Positions 1 through 6,247 of a stretch of DNA of 6,384 nucleotides are shown piece after piece (the stretch's first letter is position 1; each line of letters opens with the position of its first letter). Source of the DNA: Candidatus Bipolaricaulota bacterium (GTDB taxonomy: Bacteria > Bipolaricaulota > Bipolaricaulia > UBA7950 > UBA9294); assembly GCA_018399865.1 (NCBI GenBank), contig JAGYNL010000230.1, positions 1 through 6,384 of the forward strand, in the 5' to 3' direction. The translations under genes and the position numbers were made by a program. The notes beneath the pieces are model-generated. The model searched no databases. It was not told the DNA's origin and worked only from the letters and a program-made list of their open reading frames with translations.

Positions 1-25
1 AGCGTCGTAGTTTACCTGCGACGTT
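1..25 (+). repeat. REP-type hairpin, 5' edge cut by window
   Basis: An 8-5-8 stem-loop: CGTCGTAG (3-10), loop TTTAC (11-15), CTGCGACG (16-23), with one T-G wobble, followed by TT. It begins with AG at the window edge, which fits the last two bases of the GTAG tetranucleotide that precedes the better copies at 200-226 and 6356-6382. Stem length, loop length and the flanking AG/TT match those copies while the stem bases differ. Its partner arm, if any, lies outside the window. Confidence 0.6.
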
Positions 26-124
26 GCGCTTTTTCTGAGAATGAATGACGCAGAAGGCCAGGCATTCAGAGGGGGCTGGCTCAGCTGAGCAATGGCGAGG
101 CTGTGCCTATACCCGTTTGGTTTT

Positions 125-134
125 TTAACGTGGT
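125..134 (-). repeat. Isolated REP outer half-site
   Basis: TTAACGTGGT repeats the outer boundary of the minus-strand REP arm at 146-153 (TTAACGTGG) 21 bp upstream of it. It has no matching hairpin arm of its own, so it is probably a decayed or truncated copy. Confidence 0.4.
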
Positions 135-142
135 AGGGAAAA

Positions 143-226
143 CCTTAACGTGGCAAGCGAGCTGCCCACGCTACACGAGAAAAGAAAGGCTGGTCTTCTG
201 TAGCGTTGGAGCTGGTCTCCAACGTT
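143..226. repeat. REP doublet (BIME-like), complete copy A
   Basis: Two hairpins lie head to head. The right arm, on the plus strand, is GTAG (200-203) followed by stem CGTTGGAG (204-211), loop CTGGT and CTCCAACG (217-224). The left arm is on the minus strand: GTAG (complement of 171-174), then a 4+4 bp stem with one bulged base, made of 149-156 and 162-170, with a 5-nt loop at 157-161. The two GTAG motifs face inward across a 25-nt spacer. ACGCTAC (168-174) and GTAGCGT (200-206) are exact inverted repeats. The layout matches REP elements, where GTAG precedes a palindrome and copies pair as inverted doublets. No transposase gene is in the window. Confidence 0.7.
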
Positions 227-252
227 GTACTTTTGGTTTGACGAAAATACAG

Positions 253-300
253 CCTAACGTGGCAGACAATTCAACGTGGCAAGCGAGCTACGCACGGTGC
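253..300 (-). repeat. Degenerate REP arms (one half-site, one hairpin)
   Basis: CCTAACGTGGCA (253-264) is a lone outer half-site. At 275-296 there is a full minus-strand hairpin of the same design as 149-170: CGTG/CACG outer stem, a bulged base at 292, an inner 4-bp stem with wobbles, and loop GCGAG on the plus strand. Its foot reads GCAC on the minus strand instead of GTAG, so it looks like an old, decayed copy. Together with 125-226 this makes 1-300 a cluster of REP-derived sequence. Confidence 0.5.
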
Positions 301-302
301 AT

Positions 303-330
303 CCAAAATGATCTGTTACAAAAGGTACAG
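303..330 (-). terminator. Possible weak terminator of the cupin gene
   Basis: Read on the minus strand just after the stop codon at 334, CTGTAC and GTAACAG form six base pairs with one bulged A around the loop CTTTT. The sequence then continues ATCATTTT. Position and the T-rich tail fit a terminator, but the stem is short and A/T-rich. Termination might instead involve the REP hairpins further downstream. Confidence 0.3.
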
Positions 331-333
331 CCA

Positions 334-924
334 TTAGATTCCGTTATTTGGCTTGAACCACTCGGATACTGCGGGCGACAGGATACAAAGTAAATGACAA
401 TCACAGGCACATGGCTTCAGACTATGAACAACCCCCGCTGGGACCTGGAGCATATTTAGCGGACCTAGGGTATAAGGCAGTCCGCTCATGGTGAGGATTG
501 CTCTTCCCTTGAGTAAGACAAGGAACTCATCACCTGGGTGCCGATGCTGCTGTATGGGAAGCTGACGAGAATCCTTAGTCCACAGCTCTAAAATCTGAAA
601 CGCGCCGTCGGAGCGTTGAAACAACTGTCTGCTTTCCCAACTTCCAGCAACAACGGTTCCTTTAGCAGTCCTCTGAATCGGAAGCTTACTTGGCTTCGTA
701 AGTTTGGCTGATGCTTGGTCAATAGCCTGTTCGTAGTCATCCTGTGATACTAGACCCTGTTTAACAAGAATGCTTCCCAGCATATCGCCCAGAAAAACGC
801 TTTCCAGGCAAGCGCGCAAGACGGAGTTACCAATCTCCTTAATTGCAGAACCTGTGAGCTCTTTCCTTTCTTCAAGAGCTTCGTGGACGTCATCGTCTAG
901 GACTAAATGTTTCTTCGTTGTCAT
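334..924 (-). CDS. RHH-like / MshEN half-motif / cupin protein
   Basis: The protein has 196 residues in three parts. Residues about 1-40 have a short polar strand, LDDDVHEAL, then two helices split by a Gly, as in CopG-type ribbon-helix-helix DNA-binding domains. Residues 48-71 resemble one 24-residue MshEN motif (LG..LV..G.......AI). Residues about 110-190 are a cupin. Its motif 1 is complete, with His127, His129, Glu133 and Gly140 in H-x-H-x3-E-x6-G spacing. Motif 2 is PAGVVH (162-167), with His167 as the expected fourth metal ligand. Cysteines 172, 174, 176 and 180 form an unusual CxCxCx3C cluster after it. The ATG at 922-924 follows an AAGGAAG ribosome site (complement 932-938) at good spacing. 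A soluble metal- or ligand-sensing regulator is the likely role, but the ligand is unknown. The cupin call is firm, the RHH call moderate and the half-motif weaker. It is transcribed divergently from the operon at 1242-6209. Confidence 0.88.
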   Translation of the reverse strand: MTTKKHLVLDDDVHEALEERKELTGSAIKEIGNSVLRACLESVFLGDMLGSILVKQGLVSQDDYEQAIDQASAKLTKPSKLPIQRTAKGTVVAGSWESRQLFQRSDGAFQILELWTKDSRQLPIQQHRHPGDEFLVLLKGRAILTMSGLPYTLGPLNMLQVPAGVVHSLKPCACDCHLLCILSPAVSEWFKPNNGI

Positions 925-944
925 AAAGACTCTTCCTTTTGCAG

Positions 945-1005
945 ATTAACTCACCACATAGCTATAATAAGATAACGCGATATTAACTGTATGTCAAGGA
1001 TTAAC
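945..1005 (-). promoter_or_regulatory. GTTAAT repeats, possible operator
   Basis: GTTAAT occurs on the minus strand at the complements of 945-950, 982-987 and 1000-1005. The last two are 18 bp apart and bracket the TTGACA element, and 1000-1005 also abuts the candidate -35 of the opposite promoter. RHH proteins usually bind short repeated sites near their own promoters, so the repeats could be an operator for the divergent protein. Chance occurrence in A/T-rich DNA is a real alternative. Confidence 0.3.
969..997 (-). promoter_or_regulatory. Sigma70-type promoter of the cupin gene
   Basis: On the minus strand a perfect TTGACA (complement 992-997) is followed by a 17-nt spacer and TATCTT (complement 969-974, 4 of 6 matches). 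Transcription would start near 962, about 38 nt before the ATG. Confidence 0.65.
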
Positions 1006-1006
1006 A

Positions 1007-1034
1007 CTGAGACTAGACGGCAAATACTGATAAT
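1007..1034 (+). promoter_or_regulatory. Candidate promoter of the riboswitch operon
   Basis: GATAAT (1029-1034, 5 of 6 matches to the -10 consensus) lies 16 nt after CTGAGA (1007-1012, 4 of 6 matches to -35). The predicted start near 1041 is about 16 nt before the riboswitch aptamer. The position is right, but the -35 is modest. It stands back to back with the minus-strand promoter. Confidence 0.4.
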
Positions 1035-1056
1035 GTTAGAATTGCGTCATTTAGTA

Positions 1057-1139
1057 GGCTCTGAAAAAGGGTAACCTTACCGCAAGGTAAAGGACACAAA
1101 GCTACGGATCTAAGTTTAGAAAGCCGAGCTGCCAGGGTC
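1057..1139 (+). promoter_or_regulatory. GEMM-I cyclic-di-GMP riboswitch aptamer
   Basis: The sequence shows the hallmark order of the cyclic-di-GMP-I (GEMM-I) class. A closing stem pairs GGCTCTG (1057-1063) with CAGGGTC (1133-1139), seven pairs with two wobbles. AGGGTAA (1068-1074) enters a hairpin CCTTACC/GGTAAaGG capped by a GCAA tetraloop (1082-1085). GGACACAAAGC (1092-1102) matches the conserved GGACGCAAAGC joint. A second stem-loop (1101-1124) has a smaller UCUA/UAGA hairpin inside, and GCCGAGCTGCC (1123-1133) matches the conserved 3' segment. The base aligned with G20 of the Vibrio Vc2 aptamer is G (1070), as in c-di-GMP sensors rather than the A of many cGAMP-sensing variants. That alignment was done by eye. 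The first downstream gene encodes an MshEN c-di-GMP-binding domain, which supports the call. Confidence 0.85.
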
Positions 1140-1176
1140 GGGGAAGTGAGAACCGGTGCTGGCAGTTTATCATTTT
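1129..1176 (+). terminator. Riboswitch-controlled intrinsic terminator
   Basis: CTGCCAG (1129-1135) pairs perfectly with CTGGCAG (1159-1165). After a G-G mismatch, GTCGG (1137-1141) pairs with CCGGT (1153-1157). The tail is TTTATCATTTT (1166-1176). The 5' arm uses the same bases as the aptamer's 3' closing strand (1133-1139) and part of the conserved 3' segment. Aptamer and terminator therefore exclude each other, which predicts that ligand turns transcription on. Confidence 0.75.
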
Positions 1177-1194
1177 AACACATTGTATATCAGG

Positions 1195-1227
1195 CGCTCC
1201 TTGGATAATCGAGGGGCGTTTTGCTTT
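1195..1227 (+). terminator. Second terminator-like hairpin in the leader
   Basis: CGCTCCTTGG (1195-1204) and TCGAGGGGCG (1209-1218) form ten continuous pairs, including G-T wobbles, around the loop ATAA. TTTTGCTTT follows (1219-1227). The ribosome binding site of the next gene starts at once after it. It could be a second termination step, a hairpin affecting translation start, or an mRNA-stabilising structure. Confidence 0.5.
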
Positions 1228-1228
1228 G

Positions 1229-1234
1229 AGGAGG
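1229..1234 (+). promoter_or_regulatory. Ribosome binding site that decides the start
   Basis: AGGAGG is followed by three in-frame GTG codons at 1236, 1242 and 1245. The first is only one base away, too close for a normal start. The codon at 1242 has a 7-nt spacer and is preferred, and 1245 is also possible. Confidence 0.65.
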
Positions 1235-1241
1235 GGTGATA

Positions 1242-1586
1242 GTGGTGGGGAAAACGGCTGTTCTAGAATTTGAAGAAGTTCGTCAGGAATACGCTGCGGA
1301 AGATGCGCGAGGAATTCCGATGTCTGTTCGTGAGTGGTACGAGAAAGCGCTTAGCGAGATGAGAAGAAAGATTCGGGAAGCACGTGATGACAAACAGGGT
1401 AAGAAACTGGGTGACTTGCTAATAGAAACAGGGGCGGTCACGCAAGAACAATTACAAACCGCACTCACAAGGCAACAACAGAATGGTAGCAGAGAGTTAC
1501 TAGGTGAAGTGCTGTTGTCCCTTGGCACGATACGGGAAAGTGATTTGATAAGTGCTTTGAGGAAACAGGCAATAGATATCAATTGA
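1242..1586 (+). CDS. Small MshEN-domain c-di-GMP-binding protein
   Basis: The product is about 114 residues, soluble, with no signal peptide. Residues about 1-50 are charged and helical (EFEEVRQEY, EMRRKIREARD). Two consecutive 24-residue MshEN motifs follow, at 55-78 (KLGDLLIETGAV...ALTRQ) and 86-109 (LLGEVLLSLGTI...ALRKQ), with a 7-residue linker. In MshE and related GspE/PilB ATPases this tandem motif is the N-terminal domain that binds c-di-GMP. Here it stands alone, with no ATPase domain, so it more likely acts as a receptor or adaptor than as a secretion motor. The first motif has Lys where the family often has Arg before LG. The gene lies directly behind a c-di-GMP riboswitch and 26 nt before the next gene. 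Domain identity is good, but c-di-GMP binding is inferred from family knowledge. Confidence 0.85.
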   Translation: MVGKTAVLEFEEVRQEYAAEDARGIPMSVREWYEKALSEMRRKIREARDDKQGKKLGDLLIETGAVTQEQLQTALTRQQQNGSRELLGEVLLSLGTIRESDLISALRKQAIDIN

Positions 1587-1612
1587 GAGATAAGGGGAGG
1601 TAGAGATAAGAG

Positions 1613-4600
1613 ATGAGAAAGGTAAGTATGAGCTCTTCAAGAAAAATTGTAGTGGTTCTTGTGATGGCGCTGTTTGGGCTTGTGGGGCTATGTTCAGTTG
1701 GTCTAGGTGGATCTACTGAGGACGCAGCTGAATGGCTGGCAGCACAGCAGAACAACGCAGGGTGGTTCCCCTGGACACCGGGTGGAGAAGCAACGACAAA
1801 TACGCAGGGCCCCTCAGGATTGGGAGTATTGAACGCCTATCTTCATACAAAGACGGGCGCCTTCCTGCTGTCTGCCATGGAGAACGGGGGGTACATGCTC
1901 GACCCGATGTGGGTAAGCCTCTCAGTCTACGGAGACGGCGATCCTCGGTTTGCGACGCATGATCCTTTGTTTATGGAGTCTTTGAGCGCTAGTACGGGAG
2001 ATACTCAGTATGCTGAATTTGTACAGGCAAACTTCTGGGGTAAGCTGACGAACGGAACATACGGTGCGTCTGATGATCTAGATGCGGCTGGGTACGGAGC
2101 GGCTGTGGTCAACGGAAGGGCAGGACAAGGGATTGTGGAGATCTCACCCTGGGATCTGTCTGCAACAGCGATTGCAGCGCATTTGGCTGGCGAATATGCA
2201 ATCCGGGATGCTCTAATGGCTGCTGTCCTTGACGGGCTTGAAGTCACTACGGCCGCCGGCGGCTACGACGTGATTGGCCTTGCTGGCGCGGTCTGGGCTT
2301 CAGCGATCACAGGAGTGGACCTGGATCCAAAAGCAGGGGTGTACACCAGTGCTGGTTCAACAGCTGATCTGGCGGCCGTTCTTGCGGAGATGACGACAAC
2401 CGCTGACGATGGCGCTTGGTTGTACGACTCCACCGGTGACCCGTCGGACCCCACGAACGCTGACACACAGACCACGGCATTCGCGATAGCTGCCTTGAAT
2501 GCCTTTGATCGAGCCACGTACATAGGCCAGATCGCTCATGGCGTAACGTTCATCCGTGGGCTGCAACAGGGCGACGGGCAGTTCCTCTGCTGGCCTGGGG
2601 CTCCGTTGAATGAAGCAGGCAGCGTAGAGGTAAATGCTGAGGCGATTTCGGCAATTGTATACGTGGCTCCGCCAACTGTGTACGTCGATGACGACTTTGC
2701 GGGATTGGGACTGGGTGACGATCCATCCGGGGATGGCGTCGCGTTCGGCTACGATGCGTTCGACACCATTCAAGACGGAGTGGACGAGGTCCAAGCCGGC
2801 GGGACGGTGGAGATCGCAGGCAAAGGGTACTGGACCACCGGACTCGGCGAGTACGACGAGAACTTGCTTATCTACAGACCACTGACACTTGAGGGGGTGG
2901 ATTACCCCGCGATAAACCCGAGCGGCGGCGCGGCAATCATGTTCCGATCGCCCGGAGGCGTTCCCTTGGTAGGCGTGACGATCGACGGAATCGACTCGTT
3001 CTCCGGATCGTACGGCATCCTTCTCGATGAGGCCATGTTCGCACACCTTGGAGAGGAGCTGGCCGTTGGCGATCTTTCGATCATCGGAGGCTCGTGGTAC
3101 CATAACCACACGGCCGAAGGCATTGCGATTCTCAACGGAACGTACGTGTCTAACATGCAACTGGAGAACGTGGGCATGGAAGAGAACAAGGTCGGACTAG
3201 GCATCAGCGGAGCCGGAACGGAGGTCGATGGCCTCGCGATGCAGGGAGGAAGTGCTTCGTACAACGATGACCACGGCCTGCTCATTCTCTCCGGTCCGAT
3301 CGTGAGGAATCTTGCGCTATCGGATGTCGCGATCGAAGGGAATGCCGACGAGGGCATCCATGTGAGATCGGCAACGATCGACGGGGCTCACATTTCAGAC
3401 AGCGCAATTGTCGGTAACAGCGGCATGGGGCTCTGGTTTCAGAATGCCAACGTCAGCGACCTGAGGATCCTCGGCACCCTCATCGCAGGGAACGGTGAGT
3501 CGGGTGTCGCGTTACATAGCGGAACGTATGATGGCGTTCTCATTGCCGGTTCCACATTCGAAGACAACGGATGGGAGCACCTCGACCTGGGTCTATGGGG
3601 CGGCGGTGCAACCCTGAACGATGTTCAGATTGTCGGAAACGTCTTCGATATTGGTGCCCAATGGGCGGCGATCTATGTCGACGGAAGTGCCAACTTCGGT
3701 GCGGATGACGTCCAAGTGCACTACAACGTTTTCACCTTGGGCGATTGGGCAATCGGCAACAACAGTGGCAACACGATCGACGCGTCGCTCAACTGGTGGG
3801 GCCACGCCGAAGGACCGACCGCGGGAGCTCCGGTCTGGGGCTCCGTCATCTTCAGCCCTTGGCTGTTTACCAATCCTGATGGGGACCCAGTAACTGTTGG
3901 AGTGCAGATCACAGGTCCACAGGGCATCATGGTTGCCCCAGTTGGTCCGGAGCCAACAACATCTAATGGCAACACCGGTTACCTAAACCAAGCAGTTGCT
4001 GGATCAAATGAGCTGCCTTACACTGACACCATAGAGGTGCAGCATGGCACGTACGACGTCAGTGAGCCAATCACCGATGGGGTGAACATGCTTAGTGAGC
4101 CTGGCTCTGCCTTGCATACTACCCTGAATGGTGATATGAGCATTGGTGCGGATAATGTGTTGATCGGTCTACCTCTTCAGGGCTTCCGGGTGAACGACAA
4201 CATTACAGTAGAAGACCTAGTGGATGCATCTTCATGCTCCATTAACTGGTCTGACCTGTACGGCAGCGTAACCAACAATGGTACAGGCACATTTAATGCC
4301 CAGTACAACTACTGGGGCACCCAGGAGTCTGCGGTGATAGATGCCAGAACCATCGGAGACGTTGATATCTATCCATATCTACCTAAGAATGCTGATGAAT
4401 CATACAATGACATCCTGGCATTGATTGGTGGAGGTACAGTAGGAAATATCGACCAAGCCATTGAACAGCTTCACTTCATGGTCAGGCAAGGACAGAATGT
4501 TGGTGAGTTCATCCGTTACTTGGCCGCTTCTGGAGCAGGTGTGTTCCAAGCTCTACCTGCTAAGGCGAGGATGGCGCTGGGGCGTGCCGCCGGTGGAGGT

Positions 4601-4897
4601 GGTGCAATAGAGACTGGTGTAGGCGGAATCTACACTGTAGGAAACATCATTGAAGACTCGGTCCTGTTGACTGACCCGGTTACTGGAGAACCGATTACCG
4701 ATGCAGCAGTGACTGTTTCTCTAATGGGAGAAGACGGAACTCTTGCTTTCTGGGGTTGTGCGGTTTATGATGAAACTATAGGTGAGTATGTGTACAGTAT
4801 TGACACAAGCGGGTTGGCTCCTGGAACCTATGAGTTAATCGTCCAATCCAACGACGGTCAATCTGTAGCGGTGACTGTGGATGTCCAGGCAGCCTAG
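1613..4897 (+). CDS. Exported toroid / beta-helix / Ig-like surface protein
   Basis: The product has 1,094 residues. A Sec signal peptide covers about 1-33: basic n-region, hydrophobic core about 12-28, likely cleavage near GLGG. Residues about 35-350 are helical and end in AIAALNAF (291-298) and GLQQGDGQFLCW (316-327), a pattern seen in alpha/alpha-toroid (squalene-cyclase-like) repeats. Residues about 355-752 form a right-handed parallel beta-helix, with rungs such as VAIEGNADEGIHV (572-584) and an end motif NWWGHAEGPTAG (727-738) leading to SPWL. A second, shorter module ends in NYWGTQE (899-905) and YPYL. Residues about 1016-1091 look like an Ig-like or transthyretin-like beta-sandwich. 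No catalytic site is evident, so glycan binding, adhesion or polysaccharide cleavage are all possible. The ATG at 1613 has GGGGAGG 13 nt upstream. An in-frame ATG at 1628 with AAAGG at 5 nt is an alternative that keeps the signal peptide. No lipobox or anchor is seen. Codons for 355-750 are visibly more G+C-rich than the rest. Confidence 0.85.
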   Translation: MRKVSMSSSRKIVVVLVMALFGLVGLCSVGLGGSTEDAAEWLAAQQNNAGWFPWTPGGEATTNTQGPSGLGVLNAYLHTKTGAFLLSAMENGGYMLDPMWVSLSVYGDGDPRFATHDPLFMESLSASTGDTQYAEFVQANFWGKLTNGTYGASDDLDAAGYGAAVVNGRAGQGIVEISPWDLSATAIAAHLAGEYAIRDALMAAVLDGLEVTTAAGGYDVIGLAGAVWASAITGVDLDPKAGVYTSAGSTADLAAVLAEMTTTADDGAWLYDSTGDPSDPTNADTQTTAFAIAALNAFDRATYIGQIAHGVTFIRGLQQGDGQFLCWPGAPLNEAGSVEVNAEAISAIVYVAPPTVYVDDDFAGLGLGDDPSGDGVAFGYDAFDTIQDGVDEVQAGGTVEIAGKGYWTTGLGEYDENLLIYRPLTLEGVDYPAINPSGGAAIMFRSPGGVPLVGVTIDGIDSFSGSYGILLDEAMFAHLGEELAVGDLSIIGGSWYHNHTAEGIAILNGTYVSNMQLENVGMEENKVGLGISGAGTEVDGLAMQGGSASYNDDHGLLILSGPIVRNLALSDVAIEGNADEGIHVRSATIDGAHISDSAIVGNSGMGLWFQNANVSDLRILGTLIAGNGESGVALHSGTYDGVLIAGSTFEDNGWEHLDLGLWGGGATLNDVQIVGNVFDIGAQWAAIYVDGSANFGADDVQVHYNVFTLGDWAIGNNSGNTIDASLNWWGHAEGPTAGAPVWGSVIFSPWLFTNPDGDPVTVGVQITGPQGIMVAPVGPEPTTSNGNTGYLNQAVAGSNELPYTDTIEVQHGTYDVSEPITDGVNMLSEPGSALHTTLNGDMSIGADNVLIGLPLQGFRVNDNITVEDLVDASSCSINWSDLYGSVTNNGTGTFNAQYNYWGTQESAVIDARTIGDVDIYPYLPKNADESYNDILALIGGGTVGNIDQAIEQLHFMVRQGQNVGEFIRYLAASGAGVFQALPAKARMALGRAAGGGGAIETGVGGIYTVGNIIEDSVLLTDPVTGEPITDAAVTVSLMGEDGTLAFWGCAVYDETIGEYVYSIDTSGLAPGTYELIVQSNDGQSVAVTVDVQAA

Positions 4898-4922
4898 GTT
4901 GAGCAAAAAGCAAGGGGGAGTT

Positions 4923-6209
4923 GTGAAACGAACGCTGGTAGTAGTATTTCTGATGGTGGTTGCGGCGACAGTGTCAGCTGTTGCCGGACCACTAAGTGGA
5001 TTGTGGTCTACGTCTCTCAAATTTGATCTACAGACCCCCAGCATCATCTCTGCTGAATCGCAGGTAGTGATTGACTACACGGTCTGTGGATGGACCATGA
5101 GCGCGGCTGCACTGATAGACCAAGGGGGGTTGGACAATCTGTTTGTTGACACCTCAGGGGTATTAGGCGGTTTTGCTCTACGTTCAATCGTAGACTTTGA
5201 TGCAAGCGCAGCCCAATTTCGTAGCATGTTGATGTCAGCAGAGACAGCCATTGGTGGGGTGAACCTTTACGGGATGTTCATGTTGGACAACGTAGGGACT
5301 ACCCAGACGCCATCCATAGGTCCTGGTTTTACCTTAGGAGGCTGGGACACCATTGGTGATGTTACTGTCTGGGGACAGGTGCAGTTCAACATGGACTCTA
5401 CAGCTGGCCTTGTTTACAAGTATGGATACGACTGGCTGTTGGATCATTTCATCTACGAAGTGTGTGATACATGGCAGAAGCCATCTGGCTACATTGATGT
5501 ACAGACAGGGGGCTGTGGAACCTGTTGGAGTGGAGCTGACTTGTTGATCGACATACCCTATGAGTGCTTTGATCTGTTAGCCCAATTAAGCTTCTCGAGG
5601 CTAAACGGCTTTGACCAGTTGCTTTTGGAGTTCAGTGACATCGACTTGGGGCTGGGTTTTGTGCAACTGAAGTGGATAGATATTACATTCACCACCACGT
5701 CCAAGACGTTTAATACGGTGTTTGATCTATCTATTGGCGAGACAGCTTGCATTACCCCATATATTGCCCTAGAAGGTGTGGGCACTGAGCTTCAGGGTTT
5801 CTCACTCAAGGCCTTGAAGCTTGAGTATAGCTGGGAGGGGATAACGTTCAAGGCCGGGCATATGTTTGATACAGATGGTTGGTATCCCTATCTAAACTAC
5901 CTGGGGACTCGTTATTACGGATGGACCTGGGATGGCGAGCTAGCTACCCTGCCCATTTGTGCTGTACCTGCTACGCACGATGAGTACTTTGGGTTAGAGA
6001 TCGACGGTGATTCCTGTTGTGGAGGAAGCTATTCTATGTCCGCCTACAGTTGGTTTGACACCGGTGACAGCGATAGCTTGTTTGATTGGATAGAGAGCAG
6101 GGCTGAACTAGAGGTAGGCATCGGCTCCAACGTAACACTATCCTTTGGCCTGAGCGTAACTCAAGCAGGAGCTGATTGGATAGAGTTGGGAACTGAGGTT
6201 CTATGGTAA
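4923..6209 (+). CDS. Predicted outer-membrane beta-barrel protein, Cys-rich
   Basis: The product is about 428 residues from the GTG at 4923, which follows AAGGGGGAG (4912-4920). An in-frame ATG at 4881 overlaps the previous gene and would put a polar tail before the signal peptide, so I reject it. Residues 1-21 (KRT, hydrophobic core, AVA then Gly22) are a Sec signal peptide. The rest alternates polar and hydrophobic residues in short strands rich in Gly and aromatics (GGVNLYGMFML, GEVLW-like ends) and stops at TEVLW, an aromatic C-terminus typical of proteins assembled by BAM. Nine cysteines (55, 181, 198, 201, 215, 276, 346, 365, 366) include GGCGTC and SCCGG, which is unusual for a porin-like barrel. 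I do not recognise a named family. It may anchor, export or accompany the large protein encoded 25 nt upstream. Confidence 0.8.
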   Translation: MKRTLVVVFLMVVAATVSAVAGPLSGLWSTSLKFDLQTPSIISAESQVVIDYTVCGWTMSAAALIDQGGLDNLFVDTSGVLGGFALRSIVDFDASAAQFRSMLMSAETAIGGVNLYGMFMLDNVGTTQTPSIGPGFTLGGWDTIGDVTVWGQVQFNMDSTAGLVYKYGYDWLLDHFIYEVCDTWQKPSGYIDVQTGGCGTCWSGADLLIDIPYECFDLLAQLSFSRLNGFDQLLLEFSDIDLGLGFVQLKWIDITFTTTSKTFNTVFDLSIGETACITPYIALEGVGTELQGFSLKALKLEYSWEGITFKAGHMFDTDGWYPYLNYLGTRYYGWTWDGELATLPICAVPATHDEYFGLEIDGDSCCGGSYSMSAYSWFDTGDSDSLFDWIESRAELEVGIGSNVTLSFGLSVTQAGADWIELGTEVLW

Positions 6210-6247
6210 ACACACACGCTTAGTTCGGACTGCGATTAAGGCTTTCT

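Noticed and set aside
3..37. The first hairpin plus T-run as an intrinsic terminator
   Set aside because: Six non-T bases separate the stem's TT from the T-run at 30-34. The 8-5-8 shape and flanks match the REP family better.
79..90. Perfect 12-bp palindrome GCTCAGCTGAGC
   Set aside because: It is a single occurrence with no T-tract, promoter or related copy nearby. It could be a protein site, but nothing supports that.
103..393. Plus-strand open frame of 96 codons
   Set aside because: It runs through the REP cluster, so the repeated TWQAS strings are translated repeats. It then overlaps the end of the cupin gene, has no ribosome site, and resembles no protein I know.
1242..1586. Fragment of a type II secretion or pilus ATPase (GspE/PilB)
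   Set aside because: The MshEN motifs are complete and end cleanly at a stop codon. The next gene has its own ribosome site, and no Walker-motif sequence follows in any frame.
1679..1696. Lipobox for lipoprotein processing of the large surface protein (VGLC)
   Set aside because: Leu directly before the Cys does not fit the usual Gly, Ala or Ser at that position.
2357..3160. Minus-strand open frame of 267 codons inside the beta-helix gene
   Set aside because: It is fully antisense to a well-supported gene, with no ribosome site or recognisable domain. It is a by-product of the higher G+C content there.
4881..4922. ATG at 4881 as start of the outer-membrane gene
   Set aside because: It overlaps the previous gene and would add 14 polar residues before a clean signal peptide. 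The GTG at 4923 follows a purine-rich ribosome site.
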